This document shows positions 25,311 through 36,600 of a stretch of DNA of 64,000 nucleotides, one piece after another. The stretch lies in NCBI RefSeq assembly GCF_024172165.1, contig NZ_JAMZEB010000001.1, positions 434,001 to 498,000 on the forward strand, written 5' to 3'. The translations under genes were made by a program, and so were the position numbers. The notes beneath the pieces are model-generated. The model was not told the origin of the DNA. It ran no database searches and saw nothing but the letters and a program-made list of their open reading frames with translations. Origin of the DNA: Nonomuraea thailandensis (GTDB lineage Bacteria > Actinomycetota > Actinomycetes > Streptosporangiales > Streptosporangiaceae). Positions within the stretch are counted from its first letter, which is position 1. The number at the start of each line of letters is the position of its first letter.

Positions 25311-27296
25311 CCTGCGTTCCGCGTAATTCAGCGGGCTGGAGGCTCGGATTCGGGGTCTGGCCTGGGGTGACACCGGTGTGGCCGCCTGGAGGGCGTTTCT
25401 CTAGGCGGTGGCGGAGGTGCTGGTCAGCGGGGTGCGGCCTGAAGGTCGATGATCTTCTTGGGGTGGTCGATACAGAGCTTGGAGAGCAGGTCGATCTGGG
25501 ATTTGGTCAGGTCGGTGACCTGACGGAATGTCCCGGTGGGGCCGGTGAAGGTGCCCAGGTGGAGGCGGTTGAGTTCGCGGCGTGCGTGCTGCCAGGTCGT
25601 TCCTGCCGTGGTCTCAATGATGCGGATGAGCAGGAGGGCGAGCCAGCAGAGGATGACGTGGGCGCGGATGCGTTCTTCGAGCCGGTGATAGACCGGCCGC
25701 AGGTCGATGATCTGTTTCATGTCGCGCCAGCCCCGCTCGACCTCCAGGAGCTGCTTGTAACCCAGGGCGATGTCCTCGGCCGGCAGGTGCGGGTCTGAGC
25801 AGCGCAGCAGGTACTTCCCGTCGAGGTTCTCCTCGAACTTGATCTTCTTGTGATCGATGCGGAGCTTGCCCGCAGGGGTGGTGCGCAGGTAGCGGTTCAG
25901 GCCGGGCTTGCCGGCGATCTTCCCGCGCAGCTCACCCCGCTTGGACTCGCTCAGGGTGTCGGTGCCGTCGATCAGCTCGGTCAACTGGGCGACGAACTGC
26001 TCGCGCATGTGGGCGTCCCGCTGGGCGGCTTCGGGGTTATGGCAGATCACGAATCGTTCGGTGTCGCTGATCCGGACTTCCTTCACGCGCATGTTCTCGG
26101 CGATGTCGGCATAGCGGCCCTGGCGGGCCAGGGCCGCCGTCACCTCGGGCGACCCGGAGCGGAGCTTCTCGCCGATGATGTAGGCGTGATCGCCCTGGCG
26201 CAGGTAGCGGCGGTTGCGTTCGCTGGAGAACCCCCGATCGGTCACCCACACGATCTTGCTGAGGGTCCAGTCACGCATATCGTCCTTGACCTGCCGGATC
26301 AGGGCTTGGTCTGCGGTGTTGCCGGGCCAGGACCCGGCCAGGACCAGCAGCGGACCGGGATGCCGTCCCTCGTGACGGCCATGCCGATCACGATCTGCGG
26401 GAGATCGTCGCGCGAATCCTTGGACTTGCCATAGGTCCGGAACCCGGTCTCGTTACCGGCGTCCTGCCCGTCGGTGGCCCTCTCGCCCCGCTCGTCGCGG
26501 CCGACCGGCTCGTCGGCCTCCCCGAGCTCGAAGTAGGTGCTGGTGGTGTCGAAGAACAGCAGGTCGACCTCAAGGTTGAGCAGGTTCGCGACCTCGTCGA
26601 ACACCTGTTTCTCCAGCTCGTCACGGACTTCGTGCAGCCAGTCCATCGCCCGATAGCAGGCGTCGTCATCGACGGTGGCCAGGCCGTCGATGTGGACGTC
26701 GTGGTTCATCCACTCCGCGGCGGCGAGCTTGGAGGACGGAGCCAGCGCCCGGTTGGCGACCAGGCCGAACAGCACCCGCTCCGTGACGGTCATGTTCCGG
26801 CGGCGGCCCCGTTTGGGCTGCCCGACCCGGCCGACGATCTGATCGATCCGCAGCCGACACCACATCTGGTCGAGGACGTGCGTGCCGCCGAACGGCACCG
26901 ACGACACGTACTCCAGGTCCGAGGCCGTCGTTGCTGCCAGCGCGTCTCCCGGCTCCAGCAAGCGCGATAGAGACGTGACCAGCCGCTTGACCGCTTCCCG
27001 GTCCAGCTCGTCCTCACGGCCGAACGTGAACAGGACCTTCGGCACCGCCCGGCCCTTCACCGGATCCCACTCGTTATGCGCCAGATGCAGGTACCGGACC
27101 GTCCCGGACTTGTTCTCCCGCTTCGTCGTCTTCACGTACACGACTCCAGACCTTATGGCCCAAGCCCAGGCCAGAACGCTAAATCCAGAAATCGCGTCTC
27201 TAGGCGAATCCAGCCGTCGACCCAGACTCCAAATCCCTGACCTGCGCGTTCAGATAACTACGACCTTCAGGAACCCCGAATTATGCGGAACGCGGG
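25311..27296 (-). mobile_element. IS1634-like insertion sequence, copy 2 (transposase broken)
   Basis: 1,986 bp, in the same orientation as copy 1. Left tip CCTGCGTTCCGCGTAATTC at 25311, right tip GAATTATGCGGAACGCGGG ending at 27296, followed by ACTCC. The sequence is similar to but clearly diverged from copy 1 along its length, so the tandem is not a simple duplication but two related elements at one site. Confidence 0.88.
25424..27141 (-). pseudogene. IS1634-family transposase, frameshifted by an 11-bp tandem repeat
   Basis: Starts MYVKTTKRENKSGTV at 27141. It carries the first DDE Asp (LLFFDTTSTYFELGEADE) and, after the frame change, VTDRGFSSERNRRYL and VERGWRDMKQ. The frame breaks where GGCCAGGACCC (26325-26335) is followed at once by GGCCAGGACCA (26336-26346); copy 1 has only one unit here. 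Removing 11 bp restores one frame of about 568 codons. Loss of function is therefore likely, with no other lesion seen. Confidence 0.88.
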
Positions 27297-27301
27297 ACTC
27301 C

Positions 27302-27875
27302 ACCAGCGTCCCGGCGTAGGCGCTGTCGCCCCAGATGAGGGTGAGCGGCGGGTGCAGCATCGCAGCCGGGCCAGCAGTTCCCGGGCAGCGTCGCGGTCGG
27401 GCTGTCCGGCTGGCGTGACCATCACCGTCATGAGCAGGCCGAGCGTGTCCACGACAAGGTGACGTTTCCTGCCTCCCACCTTTTTCCCGGCGTCATAGGA
27501 TCGTGAGCGCCCGGTGACGCTGGCCGCGGCGCGCACCGACTGGGAGTCGATGATGCCGGCGACCGGGTTGGGGCAGCGGCCCGCACGCAGCCGGATGGCG
27601 CGGCGGAGCTCATCGCGGATCCGGTTGAAGACCCCGGCCCTGGCCCAGCGGCTGAAGAAGCAGAAAACGGTCTTGAAAAGGCGGAAAATCCGCAGGTAAT
27701 GCCCTCCATTTTGTCGCATTGTCAGTGATGTACCTGATCGCATCGAACACGTCGCGGCGGTGATGCTTCTCCGGGTGGCCGCCCTTGGGGGTCTGACAGG
27801 CGGGCACCGGCAACAACGGTCAATGAGTGCCCATTCTTCGTCGGTGGTGTCGGAGGGGTAGCGGCGGGGACGCAC
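27302..27875 (-). pseudogene. IS5-family transposase, N-terminal part (upstream of the tandem IS insertion)
   Basis: Starts MRPRRYPSDTTDEEWALID, the standard IS5 opening (SDLTDEEWALI). It then changes frame to LPVPACQTPKGGHPEKHHRR and DAIRYITDNATKWRALPADF, changes back to FCFFSRWARAGVFNRIRDEL, SQSVRAAASV and KKVGGRKRHLVVDTLGLLM (DDE region), and a third shift gives LTLIWGDSAYAGTLVE at the IS junction. At least three frameshifts show decay. The GTG start is 4 nt after the stop of the RacP-like gene. Confidence 0.8.
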
Positions 27876-27878
27876 GAG

Positions 27879-28292
27879 TCACACTCCCGCCTTGTTGACC
27901 AGGGTCAGCGCCGTCTGGACCACGTTGAGCTGGCCCAGCACCAACTTGATCCACTCTTCCTCCGGCGTGAGCGCCGCATGAGGCGCCACAGTGGCCGACA
28001 GAAACCGGCCGATCCGGGTCAGCTCGGTGCGCAGCCGCGAGCACTCGTAGGCGATCCAGTCGTCAGGGCTGGACGCGAAGGCGTATCCGCCGGCGTAGGT
28101 CCAGATCAGCGGGGTGTGGTTGGCCATTGCCGAGACCTCTCGGATGTAGAGGATGCCCTTGCGAACGTGATAGAGGCTCAGGCCGGTGGCGGCCACGAGT
28201 TGCCGGGCGGTCAGCCCGGCCGGGCGGGCCTCTAGCAGAGCCAGGCGCACCTGCTCCCCGCAGACGTTGGCCGCCAGGCCCCTGTCGGGCAT
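27879..28292 (-). CDS. RacP-like winged-helix protein
   Basis: 137 aa from ATG 28292. An N-terminal winged-helix segment (LLEARPAGLTARQLVAATGL, then YHVRKGILYIREVSAMANH) is followed by PLIWTYAGGYAFASSPDDWI and a helical C-terminus (RLRTELTRIGRFLSATVAPH). I recall near-identical layouts annotated as RacP in Streptomyces accessory regions. It is a likely DNA-binding protein of unknown target. The small gene upstream ends 3 nt before its start, so the two are an operon. An IS5 element abuts its 3' end. Confidence 0.7.
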   Translation of the reverse strand: MPDRGLAANVCGEQVRLALLEARPAGLTARQLVAATGLSLYHVRKGILYIREVSAMANHTPLIWTYAGGYAFASSPDDWIAYECSRLRTELTRIGRFLSATVAPHAALTPEEEWIKLVLGQLNVVQTALTLVNKAGV

Positions 28293-28295
28293 GGT

Positions 28296-28460
28296 CTACT
28301 CGCCGCGTAGCAGCCGCGCCAGGCTCTCATCGAGGCTCACGTCCCCCGACTCGATAGCCACCTCCAGCCAGTCAGCCGTCGCCCGGACGCGCGCCACGTT
28401 GCGCGCCACCGCGGCCTGCTCATCGCCGGCGACACACCGACCCCGAACCCGCTTCCGCAC
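28296..28460 (-). CDS. Small hypothetical protein upstream of the RacP-like gene
   Basis: 54 aa from GTG 28460. Basic start (VRKRVRGRCVAGDEQ), then a single amphipathic helix (ARVRATADWLEVAIESGDVS) and a Leu/Arg tail. The stop lies 3 nt before the RacP-like ATG. GC3 is high throughout, which supports coding despite the short length. Function unknown. Confidence 0.5.
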   Translation of the reverse strand: MRKRVRGRCVAGDEQAAVARNVARVRATADWLEVAIESGDVSLDESLARLLRGE

Positions 28461-28490
28461 ACACTTACCGCTTAACCTGCAGAAACAGGA

Positions 28491-28720
28491 TCACTCGAAG
28501 ATCGATTCATACACCACGTCCGTGGACGTGACCGTCGCGGCTGCGCTCGATGCGGGGCAGGGCAGGCGTGCGGTGTCGTACCACCGGCTGGCCTGCTGGG
28601 CGTGCTCGACCTGCGCCCGGCTGACCATGTGCTTGGCCAGATCGTCGCGCATGGACCGGTCGGCCACCTGCGGCCGGCGCAGCAGATCGGTGGCGCATAG
28701 ACGAGAGGCGATCGAGCGAA
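28491..28720 (-). pseudogene. C-terminal fragment of a RacO/DUF6192-like protein
   Basis: A coherent minus-strand frame reads LCATDLLRRPQVADRSMRDD, LAKHMVSRAQVEHAQQASRW and ends TSTDVVYESIFE at a TGA at 28491. From memory, the LLRRPxVA...DDxAxHxVxxAQV pattern is that of proteins called RacO or DUF6192, which accompany RacP. No start codon or N-terminal domain is left, so the gene is truncated at about 28,720-28,745. Confidence 0.45.
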
Positions 28721-29371
28721 CCCCGCCACAGGCCGCAACGTCGCGGCACCGTCCCGTTGTGGTGGAACAGGTTCCACACCCTGTGCACCCAAGATCTGAT
28801 CCCCGTCCAGCCCCACCCGGTCGCGTACCAGGTTCTCGTGGTTACGGCCTGTGCCTCGTGTTACCTAGTGTGATGCGCCGGAAATTTCGACTGTTAGTAC
28901 GTTTGCTGTTTTATGTCGCATCGAGGACGCGAGCTTTCGAGGCCGTGCTCTCGGAGGAGGAACGCTTCGAGTTATCGCACCCAGGCGGCGGGCGGGATGA
29001 GCGCCCGGCTGGCTGAGCGTGCGCAGATCCTGCTCGACCAGGTTGAGGACGTCATCATCGCCACGCTGGAGTCCATCCCGGGCAGGGACACCCACTCAGA
29101 TGTCCGTCAATCCGGATCAAGCCCCGTTATCCTGGGATCCACGTACGGCGCCGCACACGCCGTCCTGACCAGCGCCCTCTCCGAGAACCTGGCACCCGCC
29201 CAAGCCGGCAGGGCCGCCACCCACAAGACCACCAGGCCGTTCCACGAACCCGAGGGTGACAGTGGCGGGAGTGAGGCGGGCCGCCATCCCAGACCCCCAC
29301 CTCGCTTCTGCCGGGCCGGGCGGGAGCCCGTGCAGCAGCATCCGTCCACGCTGCCGACGGCTGGTCACCCG
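28721..29371. other. 650-bp junction between the accessory zone and the peptide cluster
   Basis: No intact gene. A short plus-strand stretch from ATG 28997 (MSARLAERAQILLDQVEDVI, IATLESIPGRD) looks like a coding relic but soon loses sense. The right half is antisense run-on of the MbtH gene. A weak hairpin (CGGGC/GCCCG) near 29,325 could end the NRPS-MbtH transcript. Confidence 0.35.
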
Positions 29372-29587
29372 TCAGGTCCTCTGGTCCATGTGCTCCCGCA
29401 AACTCCTCGGGCGCATGTCGACCCAGTTCTGCTCGACGTATTCCAGGCACGCCTGCCTGCTCTCGGCACCGTGGATGACCCTCCATCCTTCGGGCACATC
29501 GATGAAGGCAGGCCACAGTGAATATTGTTCCTCGTCGTTGACCAGCACGAAGAACTCGCTGTCTTCATCATCGAAAGGATTTGTCAC
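29372..29587 (-). CDS. MbtH-like protein 1
   Basis: 71 aa from GTG 29587, with GGAGGG upstream. Carries the family signature: [33 protein letters not shown], then [14 protein letters not shown]. The paired Trp residues and the terminal RP are the residues that clamp onto adenylation domains. MbtH proteins are small chaperone-like partners needed for solubility or activity of many A domains. It lies 137 bp downstream of the NRPS in the same direction and most likely serves its A domains. Confidence 0.95.
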   Translation of the reverse strand: MTNPFDDEDSEFFVLVNDEEQYSLWPAFIDVPEGWRVIHGAESRQACLEYVEQNWVDMRPRSLREHMDQRT

Positions 29588-29723
29588 CGCTACCCTCCAG
29601 AACGCAGCTTCCGAGAAAATCCTGATATCAGCTACAAGGCTGAACCGGCAGGTCTCAAGGCAATCAACCGGCAATTCAAGAGCACCGCCCGCCATGGCCG
29701 CGAGTCGATCACCGAGATATCGC

Positions 29724-32700
29724 CTAAACAGCCGGGGGTTCCAGGGCTCGGGCGAGCACGCTGGCGATCTCCCCGAGCGGACCCGGCCTGGACATGTCGA
29801 GGTGCTCGGTGTCGATATCGTGGTTGACGATCTCTCCGGCGACGTGCTGCGCCCATGACCGCGCCCCCTGTGCGTCGAGGGCGCGCCCCCGCGTGGCAGT
29901 GAAGAAGAGCAGGTCACCATGGAACACCGGGGGGATGGCGTCGAGCACCAGAGCCAGATTGCGCACCGCGGAGACGTAGAGCTCATCGACAAGGCCGGGC
30001 TCCAGCTCAATCTGACCCGCGCCCTCACGCTCTATGAGCTGGGCCACCCAGTTGCCGGTGGGCCTGTCCGAATCGCCGAAGTCTCGGGCGGGGGCCGGCG
30101 GATACGAGTCCATCATCGCCAGGAGCGCGACCTCTTCGCCCTGCTCTTGCAGCCTGCAGGCCATCGCGTGCGCGATGCCGCCGCCCAGTGACCAGCCGAG
30201 GAGGTGAAAGGGCCCGGTCGGCTGGATCCGCCGCAGCTGAGCAAGGTAGTCATCGACCAGTTCCCCTAGCGTGCTGTGAACGGTGGTGTCGCCGGCGAGC
30301 CCTCGGGTCTGCAACCCGTACAGGGGACGGTCGGGGCCAAGGTGCTGGAGCAGGCCGGTATAGCACCAGGCCAGGCCCGTAACCGGGTGTACGCAGAACA
30401 GTGGCGGTTTGCCGCCCCTGGCACGTAGGGGGAGCACGATGTCAACGGGGTGCGTGGCACTGGTGTCGCCGTTGTCGAGCAAGTCAGAGATTCCCGCCAC
30501 GGTCGGTGCCGCGAACAGCTCACGCACGCTTACTTCCAGGCCGAGCGTGGAACGGATGCGGGAGATCAGCCGGGTGGCCAACAGCGAGTGACCGCCCAGA
30601 TCGAAGAAACCGTCATCGATGCCCACCCGCCGCACGCCGAGCACCTCGGCGAACAGCCCGCACAAGATCTCCTCCCGCGGAGTACGCGCCGCCCGCCCCT
30701 CGGCCAGACCGTCATGGTCCGGCGCGGGCAACGCCCGCCGATCCAGCTTCCCGTTCGACGTCAACGGCAGCGACCCCACCACCACGAACGCGGACGGCAC
30801 CATGTACTCCGGCAGCAACGAAGCCACCCGAACCCGAAGCGAACCAGGATCAGGCACCACCTCCGCATCCGCCGCCACCACGTAGGCGACCAGACGACGA
30901 TCACCCGGCCGGTCCTCCCGCACCATCACCGCCGCCTGCGCCACCTGCGCATGCCCGGCCAGCGCCACCTCCACTTCACCCAGCTCGATGCGATACCCCC
31001 GCACCTTCACCTGGTCATCGGCCCGGCCCACGTACTCCAGCACCCCATCCGCCCACCATCGCACCAGATCACCCGACCGATACATCCGCGAACCGGCAGA
31101 CCCGAACGGGTTGGCCACGAACCGGCCCGCCGTCAGACCGGCCCTGCCCAGATAACCGCGCGCCAGGCCCTCCCCACCTACATACAGCTCCCCCGTCACC
31201 CCCACCGGCACCGGACGCAGTCCTCCATCGAGCACGAACACCTGGTAGCCCGGCAACGACCGCCCGACACCGACTCTGTCATCCCCCGGCACCAGATCAT
31301 GAGCCGTGACGTGAACCGTGGTCTCCGTGATGCCATACATATTCACCAACCGCACCGCGGCATACGGAAACTCCTCGAACCAGGCCCGGACATGATCCTG
31401 CCGAAGCGCCTCACCGCCGAAGACCACCAACCGCAACGACGCCGGCACCCGCTCATCGGCCACCCGCACCAGCTCACGGAAACTCGACGGCGTCTGACTC
31501 AACACCGAGACACCCTCATCCCGCATCAGCCGCCAGAACACATCCGGCTGACGAACCACCTGCGACGGCACCACCACCAACCGGCCACCGGTGCACAACG
31601 CACCCCACATCTCCCACACCGAGAAGTCGAAGGCGAAGGAGTGGAACAGCGACCACACATCATCGCCCCCCAACCCATACGGCCCCCGCAGGCCCTGCAG
31701 CAGATTCACCACACTGCGATGCTCCACCACCACACCCTTGGGCCGCCCCGTCGAACCAGAGGTATAGATCACATACGCCGGATCACTCGCCGCGACCGAG
31801 CGACCCAGATCAGTCCCCTCCTGAGCGGCCAGCATCGCCGCCACCGCCGGATCGTCGAGCACCACCGTCTCCACCGCCCGGCCGCACAGCCCCGACGACA
31901 CCGTGAGCAGCAACGCCGGCCCGGCATCCTCCAGCAGAAACTCCACCCGCGACGCCGGATACTCCAGATCCACCGGCACATACGCGCCACCGGCCTTAAG
32001 CACCGCCAGCAACGCCACCACCAAATCCACCGACCTCGGCAACGCCACCGCCACCAACGTCTCCGGCCCCACCCCACACGCCACCAGATGACGCGCCAGC
32101 CGATTGGCCCGGACATTCAACTCACCATAAGTAAGCCGCACGCCTTCGCACGACACCGCCATCGCCTGCGGAGCAGCCGCCACCCGCGCCTCGATCAACT
32201 CGACGAGCGACACCTCCGGCACCGGACCCACCGGGCCGCTCCACCCCAGCACCCGCTCGCGCTCACCCACCGACAACAGCTCAAACCCGTCCACCCGCAC
32301 GTCAGGATCGGCCACCATCGCCTCGAACACCCGCAACAACCCCCCCGCCAACCCCTCCACCGTCCCCCGATCGAACAGATCGGTACTGAACTCGACCACC
32401 CCCGACAACCCGCCCGGCGACCCATCCTCCGCCAAGCGCTCACTCAACGAAAACTGCAGGTCGAACTGGGCGGAGTTCAGCGCCACGTCCTCGTAGTCGG
32501 CGCGCAGGCCGGGCATCTGCAGTTCGAAGTCACCGTCGTTGCGCAGAACGAGCATGGTCTGGAACAGAGGGTGGTGGCCACCGCGCGCCGGATTGAGCGC
32601 CTCGACCAGCCGCTCGAAGGGCAGGTCCTGGTGCTCGTAAGCGGCCAGGTCGGCGGCGCGCACCCGGGCGATCAGCTCACGGAAACTCGGGTTGCCGGAG

Positions 32701-33612
32701 GTGTCGGTGCGCAGCACCAGCGTGTTGACGAAGAAGCCGATCAGCTCGTCCAGCGCGTCGTCCATACGACCGGCCACCGGCGTGCCGAGCGGGATGTCAT
32801 CGCCTGCCCCCGACCTGCTCAGCAACGCCGCCACGGCAGCCTGCACCACCATGAACAGCGTCGCGTGCGACTCCTTGGCCAGCTCGTGCAGCGCCGCGTG
32901 CAGATCGGCCGGCAGCTCGATGGATACGTGATCCCCGCTGTGACTCGGCCGCGCGGGACGCTGCCGGTCGGTGGGCAGCTGAAGCTGATCGGGGATCCCT
33001 GCCAGCGTGTCGGACCAGAAGGCGAGCTGGTGGGCGAGCAGGGTGTCCCCATCGTGCTCGTCGTCGAGAAGCTTTCGCTGCCACAGGGTGTAATCGGTGT
33101 ACTGTACCGGCAGCGCGGGCCAGATGGGGGCGAAGCCGCCCGCACGCGCGGTGTAGGCGGATGACAGGTCGCGGCAGAGCACACCCGTCGACCAGCCGTC
33201 GGCGGCGATGTGGTGCATGACCAGCATGAGCACGTGCTCTTCAGCGTCCAACCTGAACAGCCAGGCCCGCAGCGGGATCTCGTGTGCCAGGTCGAACGGC
33301 TGGTGGGCGGCCTCTTCTAGTGCCTGACCCAGGTCGGCCCCGGCGACGTCGATCAACGCAAGCTCCGGCCATACTTCCTGGAGGATCCGCTGGTACGGCA
33401 CGCCGCCGTCAACGGGAAAGACCGTGCGCAGGACCTCGTGCCGTTCCACCAGGTCGGCGAGGGCGGCGGCGATCGCGTCGACATCCACCGCACCGTGCAG
33501 GTGGACGGTCATGGGCATGTTGTAGGCCGCTTCAAGCCCCTCCTCCTGATTGAGGAACCACAACCGCTGCTGGGCGAACGACGGCGGCACCCGCTCCGGC
33601 TTGGGCTGCGGC
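29724..33612 (-). other. NRPS module 6 plus thioesterase (C-A-T-TE, residues about 4819-6114)
   Basis: C6 has [10 protein letters not shown]6 and T6 are sequence-identical to A5 and T5, so the same residue should be added twice in a row. The TE (about 5876-6114) has [14 protein letters not shown], the nucleophile in GWSLGGG and a late His in DTEHLDM. It releases or cyclises the peptide. Confidence 0.75.
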
Positions 33613-36600
33613 GTCAGTCTGGAACGCGTGGCGCCACCGGTGTCGCGCTGAGCGATGGCCGCCACGGTCGGTGCCGCGAACAGCTCACGCACGCTTACTT
33701 CCAGGCCGAGCGTGGAACGGATGCGGGAGATCAGCCGGGTGGCCAACAGCGAGTGACCGCCCAGATCGAAGAAACCGTCATCGATGCCCACCCGCCGCAC
33801 GCCGAGCACCTCGGCGAACAGCCCGCACAAGATCTCCTCCCGCGGAGTACGCGCCGCCCGCCCCTCGGCCAGACCGTCATGGTCCGGCGCGGGCAACGCC
33901 CGCCGATCCAGCTTCCCGTTCGACGTCAACGGCAGCGACCCCACCACCACGAACGCGGACGGCACCATGTACTCCGGCAGCAACGAAGCCACCCGAACCC
34001 GAAGCGAACCAGGATCAGGCACCACCTCCGCATCCGCCGCCACCACGTAGGCGACCAGACGACGATCACCCGGCCGGTCCTCCCGCACCATCACCGCCGC
34101 CTGCGCCACCTGCGCATGCCCGGCCAGCGCCACCTCCACTTCACCCAGCTCGATGCGATACCCCCGCACCTTCACCTGGTCATCGGCCCGGCCCACGTAC
34201 TCCAGCACCCCATCCGCCCACCATCGCACCAGATCACCCGACCGATACATCCGCGAACCGGCAGACCCGAACGGGTTGGCCACGAACCGGCCCGCCGTCA
34301 GACCGGCCCTGCCCAGATAACCGCGCGCCAGGCCCTCCCCACCTACATACAGCTCCCCCGTCACCCCCACCGGCACCGGACGCAGTCCTCCATCGAGCAC
34401 GAACACCTGGTAGCCCGGCAACGACCGCCCGACACCGACTCTGTCATCCCCCGGCACCAGATCATGAGCCGTGACGTGAACCGTGGTCTCCGTGATGCCA
34501 TACATATTCACCAACCGCACCGCGGCATACGGAAACTCCTCGAACCAGGCCCGGACATGATCCTGCCGAAGCGCCTCACCGCCGAAGACCACCAACCGCA
34601 ACGACGCCGGCACCCGCTCATCGGCCACCCGCACCAGCTCACGGAAACTCGACGGCGTCTGACTCAACACCGAGACACCCTCATCCCGCATCAGCCGCCA
34701 GAACACATCCGGCTGACGAACCACCTGCGACGGCACCACCACCAACCGGCCACCGGTGCACAACGCACCCCACATCTCCCACACCGAGAAGTCGAAGGCG
34801 AAGGAGTGGAACAGCGACCACACATCATCGCCCCCCAACCCATACGGCCCCCGCAGGCCCTGCAGCAGATTCACCACACTGCGATGCTCCACCACCACAC
34901 CCTTGGGCCGCCCCGTCGAACCAGAGGTATAGATCACATACGCCGGATCACTCGCCGCGACCGAGCGACCCAGATCAGTCCCCTCCTGAGCGGCCAGCAT
35001 CGCCGCCACCGCCGGATCGTCGAGCACCACCGTCTCCACCGCCCGGCCGCACAGCCCCGACGACACCGTGAGCAGCAACGCCGGCCCGGCATCCTCCAGC
35101 AGAAACTCCACCCGCGACGCCGGATACTCCAGATCCACCGGCACATACGCGCCACCGGCCTTAAGCACCGCCAGCAACGCCACCACCAAATCCACCGACC
35201 TCGGCAACGCCACCGCCACCAACGTCTCCGGCCCCACCCCACACGCCACCAGATGACGCGCCAGCCGATTGGCCCGGACATTCAACTCACCATAAGTAAG
35301 CCGCACGCCTTCGCACGACACCGCCATCGCCTGCGGAGCAGCCGCCACCCGCGCCTCGATCAACTCGACGAGCGACACCTCCGGCACCGGACCCACCGGG
35401 CCGCTCCACCCCAGCACCCGCTCGCGCTCACCCACCGACAACAGCTCAAACCCGTCCACCCGCACGTCAGGATCGGCCACCATCGCCTCGAACACCCGCA
35501 ACAACCCCCCCGCCAACCCCTCCACCGTCCCCCGATCGAACAGATCGGTACTGAACTCGACCACCCCCGACAACCCGCCCGGCGACCCATCCTCCGCCAA
35601 GCGCTCACTCAACGAAAACTGCAGGTCGAACTTGGCCCGTTTCGTGGTGGACGGGACGAATTCCACCCGCAGTCCCGGCAGCTCGAACTCACCGGCCTCC
35701 ACACCCCGCTCGACTGTGAGCATGGTCTGGAACAGCGGGTGGTTGGCCGACCGATTGGGGTTGAGCGCCTCGACCACCCTTTCGAACGGGACGTCCTGAT
35801 GGCTGTAGGCGTTGAGGTTGGTGGTCCTGATCCGGTCGATGAGGTGGCGGATTGTCGGGTTCCCGCTGGTGTCGGTGCGCAGCACCAGCGTGTTGACGAA
35901 GAAACCGATGACCTCGTCGAGGGCGGAGTCGGCGCGTCCTGCCACGGGGGTGCCTATGGGGATGTCGGTGCCCGCGCCGACGCGGCTGAGCAGCGTGGCC
36001 ACCGCCGCCTGCAGCACCATGAACAACGTGGCGTGCGAGCCGTCGGCCAGCTCTGCCAGCCGGGCATGCAGTTCGGCGGGGATGGTCAGCGGCACCTGGT
36101 CGCCTCGGTGGCTGGGGAACTGGGGCCGTGGCCGATCGGTGGGGAGCGTGAGCTGGTCCGGCAGGCCGGCCAGCTCCGCTGTCCAGAAGGACAGGTGCCT
36201 GGACATCAGGCTTTCCGCGTCGTGATCTTCACCCAGCAGCTCACGCTGCCACAACGCGTAGTCGGCGTACTGCACCGCTGGCGACGGCCAGTCCGGCGCC
36301 CGGCCCTCCAGGCGCGCGGTGTAGGCGCGGGTGAGGTCACCGGCCAGCGGCGTCATCGACCAGCCGTCCGCGGCGATGTGGTGCATCACCACGAGCAGGA
36401 CGTGCTCCTGCTCGCTCACTGCGAACAGCCGCACTCGGATCGGCAGCTCGGCGGACAGGTCGAAGGCGTGGCCCGCGGCCTGGTCGATGCGTGCGGCGAG
36501 CTCCTCCTGCGCGCACTCGGCCACCTCGACGACCGGGCCGGCATCGACGATCCGCTGATAGGGCACACCGTCGGCGGACGGGAAGATCGTCCGCATGCTC

